Below are positions 1-6,285 of a DNA stretch of 15,421 bases, one piece after another (the first letter of the stretch is position 1; every line of letters begins with the position of its first letter). Below the pieces are notes generated by a model that was given only the letters and a program-made list of their open reading frames with translations, was not told the DNA's origin and did not search any database. Source of the DNA: Nitrospira sp. Lineage in GTDB: Bacteria; UBA9089; CG2-30-40-21; SBAY01. A program made the translations under genes and the position numbers. Where the stretch lies: the NCBI GenBank assembly GCA_005239945.1, contig SBAY01000231.1, forward strand, positions 1 through 15,421, in the 5' to 3' direction.

Positions 1-98
1 TACCTGCTTCCCCGCAAGACTCGGCACTACCCTGATGGCTAATCTTTGAGTAGGCTGGACTTTCACCAGCTTAACCTGAAAAGCTTTTCTTGGCGCAC
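1..98 (-). mobile_element. Group II intron, 5' end (partial)
   Basis: Read on the minus strand from base 98, the sequence opens with GTGCGCC, which fits the GUGYG 5' end of bacterial group II introns and equals the first seven bases of the Lactococcus Ll.LtrB intron as I recall it. About 30 bases downstream is the stem-loop GCTGGTGAAAGTCCAGC, resembling the GGUGAAGUCC-type element near the start of intron domain I. A later stretch (TAGTGCCGAGTCTTGCGGGG) also has the look of domain I. The boundary falls exactly after codon 126 of an ABC permease gene, where homology-like sequence stops and reading soon reaches a stop codon. The rest of the ribozyme, any reverse transcriptase ORF and domains V/VI would lie left of base 1 and cannot be seen. 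The 5' boundary and the interruption are seen; intron identity is inferred from family knowledge. Confidence 0.78.
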
Positions 99-476
99 TT
101 CAGGAATAACCCCACTGCCTTTACAGATAAGGGTATTTTCACCTGTACTTATAAGCCCGGAAAAGGAGAGGCGGGCAGTAACTAATTCTACATAAGGAAT
201 TTTGTAAAAGAGCTCTTCTAACTTCTGAAAATCATCAATCAAATATTCAGAAGGATTAGCAATACCCTTTTCAGAATAACCCTTTTTATAAACCTGAATA
301 TGCCCAAGCTGTGACCTGATAGTTGATTCTCTTAATCCCCAGAAGGAATATTCTACAAATCCTCCAAAGACAATAAGCCCTACCATCCCTGAAATTATAG
401 CCAGAAAGGTAATAATTGTTCGTCTTTTGTTTCTAAAGATATTGCGGAGGGCTAATAGAAAAAAACTATTTCTCAT
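99..476 (-). CDS. ABC transporter permease (FtsX/MacB type), 5' exon
   Basis: Inner-membrane permease subunit of a MacB/LolCE-like transporter. The first 126 residues show the usual start: a short basic cytoplasmic segment (RNIFRNKRR, residues 11-19), a first membrane helix (about 21-42) and the beginning of a large periplasmic domain ending near CKGSGVIPE (118-126). Family members have about 400 residues and four helices, so this is only the N-terminal third. After codon 126 the reading frame enters the proposed group II intron; unspliced translation would add 11 residues and stop at 63-65. The gene starts 6 bases after the stop of the ATPase gene, so the two are almost certainly one transporter. 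If the intron splices, the rest of the permease should resume beyond the left edge; otherwise this is a disrupted gene. Confidence 0.8.
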
Positions 477-482
477 TTACTT

Positions 483-1166
483 TTACTCTGATTCTCCTTT
501 TATAAGTCTGCCATCTCTGAGACGGTATATCTTCTGGGCGTAATTCATAATCTTTGGGTCGTGGGTGGAAAAGATAAAGGTAGTAGAGAATTCCTTGTTC
601 ATTTTTTGCATCAGCTCTAAAATTGCTTCTCCTGTTTGTGAATCCAGATTTGCTGTTGGCTCATCCGCTAAAACCAACTCAGGCATAGTCACCAATGCCC
701 TGGCTACAGCTACCCTTTGCCTTTGTCCACCAGAGAGTTCATCGGGTTTGTGATTTTTATGTTCAAGCAAGCCTACCTCTTCAAGCATTTTCAAGACCAT
801 CTTCTGCCTTTCTTTTTTCCCTTTTCCAAGAATCCAGAGAGGATATTCCACATTTTCGTAAGCAGTAAGCACTGGTATAAGATTAAAGGTCTGAAAGATG
901 AAACCAATACTTTTATTGCGTAACTCAGAAAGTTTTGCATCAGAAAGACCTGCTATCGCTTGCTCTATGATAGTAACCGTGCCCTCAGTAGGTTTATCCA
1001 AACAGCCGATAATATTAAGTAGGGTTGTTTTTCCGCTTCCTGAAGGACCACAAATGGCTGCAAACTCTCCCTTTTCAACCGTTAAACTTACTTTCTGAAG
1101 TGCCTTTACCGTTGTCTTGCCAAGTTTGTATTCTCTGCTTACCTCATTTACTGCTACAACCGGCAT
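483..1166 (-). CDS. ABC transporter ATP-binding protein (MacB/LolD-like)
   Basis: A 227-residue nucleotide-binding subunit that powers the adjacent permease. All catalytic motifs are intact: Walker A GPSGSGKTT (40-48), Q-loop Gln92, signature LSGGQ (144-148), Walker B LVLADE (164-169) with catalytic Glu169, D-loop ANLD, and H-loop His202. The length and the FQTFNLIPVLTAYENVEYP segment are typical of the LolD/MacB/FtsE branch, which serves mechanotransmission-type transporters (lipoprotein release, efflux, peptidoglycan hydrolase control) rather than ordinary import. AAGGAGA lies just upstream of the ATG. It sits 9 bases after the TPR-protein gene and 6 before the permease, so the three are probably co-transcribed. 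The substrate cannot be told, so no symbol is given. Confidence 0.93.
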   Translation of the reverse strand: MPVVAVNEVSREYKLGKTTVKALQKVSLTVEKGEFAAICGPSGSGKTTLLNIIGCLDKPTEGTVTIIEQAIAGLSDAKLSELRNKSIGFIFQTFNLIPVLTAYENVEYPLWILGKGKKERQKMVLKMLEEVGLLEHKNHKPDELSGGQRQRVAVARALVTMPELVLADEPTANLDSQTGEAILELMQKMNKEFSTTFIFSTHDPKIMNYAQKIYRLRDGRLIKGESE

Positions 1167-1175
1167 AATGTCTCC

Positions 1176-1901
1176 TTAAAGTTTATATACTTCCAATCTT
1201 TTCTGAGCGGATAGACCATCCTTTGATTCAGGTGCAACTTTTACCGCTTCCTCCCAGTATTCCCTGGCTTTATCCCATTGTTCTTTGCTTTTATAATATT
1301 CACCAAGCGTATAGTAAATAGTAGCTAAAAGCTCAGGGGGAAACTCGTTAGGTGTCTTTTCGGAAAGTTTTAGAAGATACAGGAGGTCTTCCTTAGCATA
1401 TTTTGCCCGTAGGAAGAAATCAGGAAGGGCAAGGCTGTTATTTGCCCTGGTAAGTCTTACTACTATATTATTTGGCGACTTAGAAATTGCCTCATCCATT
1501 ATCCTGCATCCTTTATTAACCTGATAAAGCCTGGTATAAGGGAAGATAGCATCTCTACCCAACAATGTGTGTACACTACCCAGATAAGCAAGAATTTCAT
1601 AATCCTCGGGAGCAAGTTCATAAGCCTTTGTTAAGATAGAGAATGCCTTCTTGCAGGTACCTTTTTTGCCTATTACACTTAAATTATGATAGGCAACCCC
1701 TAAAACCTTTAAAGCACTTATGTCAGAGGGATTCTTTTTTAAGATCTCTTCCTTCTCTGAAATTATTCCTTTTAATTTCTGATAGTCCATCAATCCATAG
1801 ATATCTTCTTTGGTTGTTTCTGCATAGGTTAGACTGAGTGAAAAGCCCAGCACTATAAATACTAACCAACTTAAAGACACCTTGTTTTGTCGAATAGCCA
1901 T
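1176..1901 (-). CDS. Exported TPR-repeat protein
   Basis: A 241-residue protein with a Sec-type signal peptide: basic N-terminus, hydrophobic core SWLVFIVLGFSLSL (11-24), probable cleavage after TYA (27). The mature part holds TPR-like helix pairs at about 41-75, 83-116 (AFSILTKAYELAPEDYEILAYLG) and 192-235 (LGEYYKSKEQWDKAREYWEE, then AVKVAPES); the middle (120-185) is helical and more diverged. No Cys follows the cleavage site, so it looks soluble periplasmic rather than a lipoprotein. A strong AGGAGG-type site precedes the ATG. It is the first gene of the operon with the MacB/LolD-type transporter, so it may be a periplasmic partner or scaffold of that system; this is inference from position. 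TPRs mediate protein-protein contact and give no specific function. Confidence 0.85.
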   Translation of the reverse strand: MAIRQNKVSLSWLVFIVLGFSLSLTYAETTKEDIYGLMDYQKLKGIISEKEEILKKNPSDISALKVLGVAYHNLSVIGKKGTCKKAFSILTKAYELAPEDYEILAYLGSVHTLLGRDAIFPYTRLYQVNKGCRIMDEAISKSPNNIVVRLTRANNSLALPDFFLRAKYAKEDLLYLLKLSEKTPNEFPPELLATIYYTLGEYYKSKEQWDKAREYWEEAVKVAPESKDGLSAQKRLEVYKL

Positions 1902-1937
1902 CTTTTCAACCTCCTCGTATAATTAAGTTAGGATATA

Positions 1938-1967
1938 ATCATACTATAACTCTCTTTTTTTTGGCAA
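1938..1967 (-). promoter_or_regulatory. Probable promoter of the TPR/ABC operon
   Basis: On the minus strand TTGCCA (1967-1962) and TATGAT (1943-1938) are separated by 18 bases, a fair sigma-70-type pair. Transcription would begin near 1931 and give a leader of about 30 bases containing the AGGAGG site of the first gene. The spacer is one base over optimum and the region is very AT-rich, so chance matches are possible. Confidence 0.45.
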
Positions 1968-2016
1968 CAATTTTTTTAAATTTTTTAAAAAATTTTTTCA
2001 ACTTGTGAAATGGAAC
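1951..2016. other. A/T-tract block between divergent promoters
   Basis: Alternating runs of T and A, 4 to 8 long, fill the stretch between the two divergent promoters. Such tracts commonly bend DNA and can act as UP elements or as targets of nucleoid proteins. No defined operator palindrome is seen. Confidence 0.4.
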
Positions 2017-2062
2017 TAAATAAAATGCAATGAAGAATTTTTAGTTTATCTATAAATTTTTC

Positions 2063-2091
2063 TTGATAAATTCTTTTATGTATGCTATAAT
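2063..2091 (+). promoter_or_regulatory. Promoter upstream of yqeK
   Basis: TTGATA (2063-2068), a 17-base spacer and a perfect TATAAT (2086-2091) make a strong sigma-70-type promoter. The predicted start near 2098 leaves a leader of only about 15 bases before the ATG at 2113, with a modest AAGG ribosome site. Confidence 0.8.
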
Positions 2092-2112
2092 ATTAGAAAG
2101 GTAATAAGGTAA

Positions 2113-2715
2113 ATGATAGATACAGCCCAAATTGAGCCGGAATTAAAAGAGATGCTTTCGGAAAAGAGATATACCCATTGTCTTAATACCCAAAAAATAG
2201 CCTCTTTTTTAGCCCAGCATTATGTCGTTAATCCACAAAAGGTTAGAATAGCGGCATTATTACATGATTGTGCTAAGGATTTATCGGTGGATTTATTAAA
2301 AGATTACATAAGGAAATATGAAATTGTTTTAGATGAGATAGAGAAAAACGAAAGCCAATTATGGCATGGTCCGGTAGGAGCTGTGCTGGTTAAGGAAAAA
2401 TTTGGTATTACCGATGAGGAGATTGGACGAGCTATTAGAATCCATTCTACCTTAGATAAAAATGCCTCTACCCTGGAGAAAATAATTTATGTCTCTGATT
2501 ATATGGATTATAGGGAAAGTAAAGAGGATGAAAAATCTTATGAAAGGTTAAAGAATATTGCCATAACAGAACTTGATATAGTTACCTTCTGGATAGTAAA
2601 TTTTAAAATCCTTGATATTTTAAAATATCGCGGAGTTATTCATCCTAAATCAATAGAAGCAAGAAACGAACTTGTAATTGGGCTAAAGGATAAGATGAAA
2701 TATTACGATATATGA
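2113..2715 (+). CDS. yqeK: HD-domain hydrolase YqeK (probable Ap4A hydrolase)
   Basis: A 200-residue member of the YqeK family of HD metal-dependent phosphohydrolases, which in Firmicutes cleave diadenosine tetraphosphate symmetrically. Metal-site residues occur in the expected order: His22 in the RYTHC segment, His51-Asp52 in LLHDCAKD, His85 in WHGPVGA, His111, and Asp129 in KIIYVSDYMD. The HGPVGA and LEKIIYVSDY segments are diagnostic of the family. The length matches full-length members. In many bacteria yqeK stands directly before rsfS, as here, so the pairing supports both calls. It is transcribed from the TATAAT promoter just upstream. The exact nucleotide substrate is inferred from the family. 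Confidence 0.9.
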   Translation: MIDTAQIEPELKEMLSEKRYTHCLNTQKIASFLAQHYVVNPQKVRIAALLHDCAKDLSVDLLKDYIRKYEIVLDEIEKNESQLWHGPVGAVLVKEKFGITDEEIGRAIRIHSTLDKNASTLEKIIYVSDYMDYRESKEDEKSYERLKNIAITELDIVTFWIVNFKILDILKYRGVIHPKSIEARNELVIGLKDKMKYYDI

Positions 2716-2837
2716 AAGGGAGGAAGGTAGAAAGGCTGAAGGTAGATAGGGCTGAAGGTAGAAAGGCTGAAGGTAGAAAGGGCTGAAGGTAGATAGGCTG
2801 AAGGCTGTTAGGTTATAGAGTTCCTTCCTCCCTTCAG
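2716..2837. repeat. Tandem 15/16-bp repeat flanked by inverted repeat
   Basis: Starting right after the yqeK stop codon, five head-to-tail units of the form GAAGGTAGAAAGGCT or GAAGGTAGATAGGGCT (2723-2799) are followed by a partial unit (2800-2806). The block is bracketed by a perfect 12-bp inverted repeat, AAGGGAGGAAGG at 2716-2727 against its complement at 2823-2834. The transcript could fold into a large hairpin between yqeK and rsfS. There is no U-tract, so a classical intrinsic terminator is not indicated. Confidence 0.85.
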
Positions 2838-2863
2838 TCTATTTTACAAAAGGAGATGGTAGT

Positions 2864-3208
2864 TTGCCAAAAAAGTCGGCTAAAAAAATAGCTTTACAAT
2901 GTGCACAAGTAGCCTTAGATAAAAAGGCAAATGATGTTGTTGTCCTGGAAATGAAGGGCTTAACCGATATGACTGATTATTTCGTTATCTGTAGTGGCAC
3001 ATCCGATGTGCAGGTGCGGGCTATTGCCAATGGAATAGATGAATTGTTAAGTAGAGAAAAGATAAAGATTCACCATATCGAAGGGTATAAAGAGGCGACA
3101 TGGACATTGATAGATTTGTTTGATGTGGTGGTGCATATATTTCATGAAGAAACTCGAAAATTTTATGATTTAGAAAGCCTGTGGGCAGATGCAAAGGTAA
3201 TCAGGTAA
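2864..3208 (+). CDS. rsfS: Ribosomal silencing factor RsfS
   Basis: A 114-residue RsfS/YbeB/Iojap-family protein. The family binds ribosomal protein uL14 on the large subunit and blocks subunit joining when nutrients are scarce. Family segments are clear: MTDYFVICSGTSDVQVRAIA (about 36-55), HHIEGYKEATWTLIDLFDVV (about 68-87) and VHIFHEETRKFYDLESLWAD. The start is a TTG at 2864, supported by AAAGGAGAT at 2848-2857 at good spacing; no ATG fits the N-terminus. The last codons and the TAA stop lie inside the heptamer repeat that follows, so the C-terminal VIR is probably shaped by the repeat. Confidence 0.93.
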   Translation: MPKKSAKKIALQCAQVALDKKANDVVVLEMKGLTDMTDYFVICSGTSDVQVRAIANGIDELLSREKIKIHHIEGYKEATWTLIDLFDVVVHIFHEETRKFYDLESLWADAKVIR

Positions 3209-3321
3209 TCGGTTATCGGTAATCAGTGATCAAGTAAAACGGTAGTTCAGATAAAGCATTAAAACCGATTACTTGATTACCGATTACCTAATTACCGATA
3301 ACTGATAACCGATTACCAATT
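3204..3321. repeat. Heptamer hairpin element, GGTAATC/ACCGATT type
   Basis: The left arm is in-phase heptamers GGTAATC, GGTTATC, GGTAATC, AGTGATC (3204-3231). The right arm (3264-3321) is heptamers and octamers such as ACCGATT, ACCGATA, ACTGATA, ACCAATT. The outermost 14 bases, 3204-3217 and 3304-3317, are perfect reverse complements. The left arm overlaps the stop codon of rsfS; the right arm ends about 5 bases before the tRNA gene. It could fold as a long imperfect hairpin between an mRNA gene and a tRNA gene. Confidence 0.88.
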
Positions 3322-3326
3322 TTCGT

Positions 3327-3401
3327 GGGGGTGTGGCGCAGCGGGAGCGCGCTTCCTTGGCATGGAAGAGGTCAGGGGTTCAATTCCCCTCACCTCCACC
3401 A
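3327..3401 (+). tRNA. tRNA-Ala (anticodon GGC)
   Basis: A complete cloverleaf folds: acceptor 3327-3333 with 3391-3397, D stem GCGC/GCGC (3336-3339 with 3347-3350), anticodon stem CTTCC/GGAAG (3352-3356 with 3364-3368), T arm AGGGG-TTCAATT-CCCCT (3374-3390), discriminator A3398 and an encoded CCA (3399-3401). The loop TTGGCAT gives anticodon GGC at 3359-3361, reading GCC and GCU alanine codons. The acceptor carries a G3:U70 wobble pair, the main identity element for alanyl-tRNA synthetase, which confirms the call. Confidence 0.96.
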
Positions 3402-3608
3402 AATGATTTATGAAACGCTTCTGCCCATAAAGTCGATACAAAGATACAAAGTAAGGATGGAAGATTAAACCACAGAGGACAGAGAGAGAAAAATAAAGAA
3501 AAAATCTGTGTAATTTGTAAAATCTGCGGATAGATTTTCAAAGGGAAGATTCTTGTTGCCTACTAAGGAAAACATTCATAAAATAAAAAGTTAGTTAAGA
3601 AGAAATAT
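3402..3608. other. Intergenic stretch with CACAGAGG / ATCTGTG phrases
   Basis: No gene is visible. The stretch holds AACCACAGAGGACAGAGAG (from about 3467) followed by AATCTGTGTAATTTG and AATCTGCGGATAG (about 3502-3535). Comparable phrases in the opposite orientation occur at 12254-12273 (CCTCTGTATCTCTGTGGT), so this seems a degenerate member of the intergenic repeat families seen elsewhere in the window. Confidence 0.5.
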
Positions 3609-3854
3609 ATGGATAAAAATAAACAAAAGGAGAATGAACGAAAATTTGGTTATTGGGAAAGGTTAGAAAATGGTGGACGTCGTTATTTCTGCGAAATTCA
3701 AGGTCATTATGGATGGAAGGCTCGGTATATTAAAGAAGTTGATTCATTAGAAAAAACAATAAGATTTTATCAGGAAATTTATAATGAAAAAGGCAAATTG
3801 GTTGAAGTTCATGAAAAATATCCTGTAGATAAAGGACATATACATAAGGCTTAA
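3609..3854 (+). CDS. Small conserved-looking hypothetical protein
   Basis: I do not recognise a named family. The 81-residue product is highly charged and aromatic: basic N-terminus (MDKNKQKENERKFGYWE), a central GGRRYFCEIQGHYGWKARYI stretch (about 22-41) that reads as a small beta-rich unit, and a C-terminal NEKGKLVEVHEKYPVDKGH segment that looks like a strand-turn-strand. Codon use is normal for the window and the RBS is weak (AAGAAG upstream of the ATG). It is followed 13 bases later by a second small gene, and the two look like a translational pair. A toxin-antitoxin or immunity pair is conceivable, but no motif supports it. Confidence 0.72.
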   Translation: MDKNKQKENERKFGYWERLENGGRRYFCEIQGHYGWKARYIKEVDSLEKTIRFYQEIYNEKGKLVEVHEKYPVDKGHIHKA

Positions 3855-3867
3855 AGAGGTGAACGCA

Positions 3868-4140
3868 ATGAAAATTACAAATAACGAAGTAGCTCAAAAA
3901 TTAATAGACTATCTTTATCATCGAATTACACTAAAAGAATTAGTAAATTGGGCAGAGACGATGATGATGGAGGCTGAATTTGATAGTGTAAATTTTGATA
4001 CTATACGGGACATCATTACTCGTTTAGGATTAGCTGATGTGAAGGCATTTGGAATTACATTGGAGGATTGTGAAGAGTTCTTGAACCGTTTAGGTTACTA
4101 TATGAAAGTAACAGTTCAAGAAAGATTAGTCTCTGTATAA
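3868..4140 (+). CDS. Small helical hypothetical protein, partner of preceding gene
   Basis: A 90-residue, mostly helical, acidic protein not assigned to a named family. The N-terminal half (KITNNEVAQKLIDYLYHRIT, then LKELVNWAETMMMEAEF) reads as two or three amphipathic helices; the second half (LGLADVKAFGITLEDCEEFL) resembles a short helix-turn-helix-sized unit but is not clearly DNA-binding. The ATG at 3868 is chosen because AGAGGTGA (3856-3862) is its ribosome site; the in-frame GTG at 3859 lies inside that site and would add only three residues. It starts 13 bases after the preceding small gene and ends 21 bases before dtd, so it is probably in the dtd operon. Confidence 0.72.
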   Translation: MKITNNEVAQKLIDYLYHRITLKELVNWAETMMMEAEFDSVNFDTIRDIITRLGLADVKAFGITLEDCEEFLNRLGYYMKVTVQERLVSV

Positions 4141-4161
4141 ATTATAAGGAAATAATGTCCG

Positions 4162-4614
4162 ATGAAGGCCTGTGTTCAGCGAGTCAAAGAAGCAACGGTA
4201 AGCGTAGATAATAAAATAATTGGCAAGATAGACAAAGGATTGGTGATTTTATTAGGGATAACCCATCAGGATATGGAGTCAGATGCAGAATATTTAGCTA
4301 ATAAAATTGTTAATCTACGCATATTCGAGGAGACTAATAAATTCAACCTTTCGTTGTTGGATATCAATGGTCAGGCATTGATTATTTCTCAATTTACCTT
4401 GTATGGCGATTGTCGTAAAGGTAGAAGACCGGATTTCACTCAGGCGGCTCCTCCTGAATTAGCCAAAGAGTTGTACCTCAAATTTATAGACTTGGTAAAG
4501 AAAGCAGGAATTAAGACTCAAGAAGGAGAATTTGGGGCTAAGATGTTAGTGAACATTCATAACGATGGTCCGGTAACCTTAATTTTGGATAGTAAAAATG
4601 GCGCAAATTCATAA
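4162..4614 (+). CDS. dtd: D-aminoacyl-tRNA deacylase
   Basis: A 150-residue DTD that removes D-amino acids (and glycine from tRNA-Ala) from mischarged tRNAs, a chirality checkpoint in translation. Both signature motifs are present: SQFTLY (76-81) and NDGPVT (134-139), whose Gly-Pro forms the chiral filter across the dimer interface. The N-terminus MKACVQRVKEATVSV is canonical. The length is normal for bacteria, with a slightly extended tail (LDSKNGANS) that overlaps the start of the next gene by 17 bases, implying translational coupling. AAGGA lies about 10 bases before the ATG. Confidence 0.95.
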   Translation: MKACVQRVKEATVSVDNKIIGKIDKGLVILLGITHQDMESDAEYLANKIVNLRIFEETNKFNLSLLDINGQALIISQFTLYGDCRKGRRPDFTQAAPPELAKELYLKFIDLVKKAGIKTQEGEFGAKMLVNIHNDGPVTLILDSKNGANS

Positions 4615-5233
4615 ATTAATCGTTGGTTCAATGGCAAGTAATTGCTATATTTTAAGTCAAAGGGATGAGGCAATTATTATTGACCCGGGGGATGAGGCGG
4701 AGTTAATTCTTGACAAATTGAATGAGTTAAAGGTTAAACCTATTTATATCGTTAATACCCATGGACATCTTGACCATATCTGTGCTAATGATGAAATAAA
4801 AAAGGCGACAGGGGCAAAAATACTTATTCATAAAAACGATGCACCTATGCTTACTGATGCCTTTTTAAATCTATCAACCGTCTTTGAGCAACCAATGGTT
4901 TGCCAAAAGGCAGATAAATTATTAGAAGATGGGGAATCTATCAAAACAAGTAATCTAACATTAAAGGTTCTCCATACGCCAGGACACACTCCAGGTGGAA
5001 TTTGTCTTGTGGGAGAAGGATTTGTATTCACGGGTGATACCTTGTTTCAATCAGGAATTGGCCGCACGGATTTTCCAGGTGGGTCATATAAAACCTTGAT
5101 TGATTCTATCACTAAGCGGCTTTTAACCCTACCGGATGAATTTATTGTTTACCCGGGGCATGGGGATATTTCTACTATTGGAATGGAGCGGCAAAGTAAT
5201 CCATTCTTAGAATTAACAATTATCAATTATTAA
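4598..5233 (+). CDS. MBL-fold metallo-hydrolase (GloB-like)
   Basis: A 211-residue metallo-beta-lactamase-fold hydrolase of the glyoxalase II-like group. The zinc ligands are all visible: THGHLDH (His55, His57, Asp59, His60), His130 in HTPGHTPGG, Asp147 in FTGDTLF and His188 in YPGHGD. The size fits the short YcbL/GloB-like class rather than full glyoxalase II, which has an extra C-terminal domain; thioester hydrolysis is likely but the substrate is unknown. The ATG lies inside the 3' end of dtd, so it is probably translationally coupled. The last residues (LTIINY) and the stop are encoded by the AATTRWY heptamer repeat, suggesting the native C-terminus was replaced or extended by the repeat. 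Confidence 0.93.
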   Translation: MAQIHKLIVGSMASNCYILSQRDEAIIIDPGDEAELILDKLNELKVKPIYIVNTHGHLDHICANDEIKKATGAKILIHKNDAPMLTDAFLNLSTVFEQPMVCQKADKLLEDGESIKTSNLTLKVLHTPGHTPGGICLVGEGFVFTGDTLFQSGIGRTDFPGGSYKTLIDSITKRLLTLPDEFIVYPGHGDISTIGMERQSNPFLELTIINY

Positions 5234-5280
5234 TTATCAATTGTTAATTGATAATTGTTAATTGACAATTGTTAATTGAT
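5211..5280. repeat. Ten in-phase AATTRWY heptamers forming a hairpin
   Basis: The 70 bases divide without gaps into ten heptamers: AATTAAC, AATTATC, AATTATT, AATTATC, AATTGTT, AATTGAT, AATTGTT, AATTGAC, AATTGTT, AATTGAT. The bases 5211-5229 are the perfect reverse complement of 5245-5263 (19 bp), with an inner alternative hairpin at 5232-5242/5246-5256. The element supplies the last codons and stop of the hydrolase gene and ends 3 bases before the xer start codon, occupying the place where its ribosome site should be. Confidence 0.95.
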
Positions 5281-5283
5281 ACA

Positions 5284-6183
5284 ATGAAACAGCAAATTGA
5301 GGATTTTATTAATTACCTGAATATAGAAAGGGGGGTATCTCTCAATACCTGTCTGGCGTATAAAGGTGATTTAACCCAGTATCGAGCATTTCTTGAAGAA
5401 AATGGTGTTCAATCATGGGATTCAAAGAAAATAGACCTAACAGGTTATCTTAACTTTTTACGCAATACGCAATTGAAACCGATAAGTATCAGTCGGAAGG
5501 TGGCCGCTATCAAGACATTTTATCGATTTATGGAGAATGAAGGACGCATTGAGTTTAACCCAACCCTTTATTTAGAATCGCCCTCTATAAAATCATGGGC
5601 AACCAGTAAATTGCCAAAATTTTTAACCTATAAAGAGGTAGAATCATTATTAAATCAACCAGAGGTAACTAAACCTATTGGTTTAAGAGATAAGGCGATA
5701 TTAGAATTTATGTATGCTACAGGCAGTAGGGTTTCAGAGGTTACATCCCTTAATGTGTCTCAAATTAATCTGGAGATAGGATTTGCGAATATTATAGGCA
5801 AAGGCTCGAAGGAGAGGATAGTCCCCCTGGGTAAAACAGCCTTAAATTATATTAGTGAATATTTAGAAAAAGGAAGACCGGTTTTAGTAAAGAATGGTCA
5901 TGATGGAGAAAGATTATTTCTGAATTGGCGAGGGGGGCATATTACCAGACAGGCACTCTGGAAAATGATTAAAAAATATGCCCTGGCAGGTGGGATAAAA
6001 AAGGATATTTCCCCACATTCCTTGCGTCATTCATTTGCTACACACCTGTTAGCTAATGATGCCGATTTACGAAGTGTTCAAGAGATGTTAGGACATGCAA
6101 ATATTACTACCACACAAATTTATACGCATATCAACCATGCCAGGCTTAAAACCCTGCATGCAAAATATCATCCGAGAGGATAA
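5284..6183 (+). CDS. Tyrosine recombinase XerC/XerD family
   Basis: A 299-residue site-specific recombinase of the Xer type, which resolves chromosome dimers at dif near septation. The N-terminal SAM-like DNA-binding domain spans about 1-95 (IERGVSLNTCLAYKGDL; SRKVAAIKTFYRFM). The catalytic domain carries Arg149 (ATGSRVSE), Lys173 (IGKGSK), His245 and Arg248 (PHSLRHSFATHLL), His271 (LGHANI) and nucleophile Tyr280 (QIYTHI). The length matches XerC/XerD; XerC versus XerD cannot be settled by eye, so no symbol is given. The ATG at 5284 is preferred over the TTG at 5269, which lies inside the heptamer repeat. No Shine-Dalgarno is visible before either start. Confidence 0.93.
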   Translation: MKQQIEDFINYLNIERGVSLNTCLAYKGDLTQYRAFLEENGVQSWDSKKIDLTGYLNFLRNTQLKPISISRKVAAIKTFYRFMENEGRIEFNPTLYLESPSIKSWATSKLPKFLTYKEVESLLNQPEVTKPIGLRDKAILEFMYATGSRVSEVTSLNVSQINLEIGFANIIGKGSKERIVPLGKTALNYISEYLEKGRPVLVKNGHDGERLFLNWRGGHITRQALWKMIKKYALAGGIKKDISPHSLRHSFATHLLANDADLRSVQEMLGHANITTTQIYTHINHARLKTLHAKYHPRG

Positions 6184-6190
6184 AGTAAAT

Positions 6191-6267
6191 TAAAAGTTAA
6201 AAGTTAAAAATTAAAAGAAAGTTACAATCCTTGTTAATTTTTAATTTTTAATTTTTAATTTTTAATT
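6191..6267. repeat. Heptamer hairpin element, TAAAAGT/TTTAATT type
   Basis: The left arm is four heptamers (TAAAAGT, TAAAAGT, TAAAAAT, TAAAAGA, 6191-6218). The right arm is GTTAATT plus four exact TTTAATT units (6233-6267). The arms are approximately complementary and enclose a short loop (GTTACAATCC). The element starts 8 bases after the xer stop and ends just before the GAGGAGGAG ribosome site of the next gene. The transcript would form an A-U-rich hairpin with U-rich 3' arm, possibly a weak terminator. Confidence 0.85.
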
Positions 6268-6285
6268 ATACGAGGAGGAGTAATT

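Noticed and set aside
63..98. In-frame extension of the permease by 11 residues to a stop at 63-65
   Set aside because: These codons begin with the GTGCGCC intron boundary and do not continue the permease family pattern, so they are treated as intron sequence.
3859..3867. GTG start at 3859 for the second small hypothetical gene
   Set aside because: The GTG is part of the AGAGGTGA ribosome site that correctly positions the ATG at 3868.
6233..6267. Intrinsic terminator after xer
   Set aside because: The T-rich arm is tandem TTTAATT rather than a GC stem followed by a T-run, and it abuts the RBS of the next gene; it is annotated as a repeat only.
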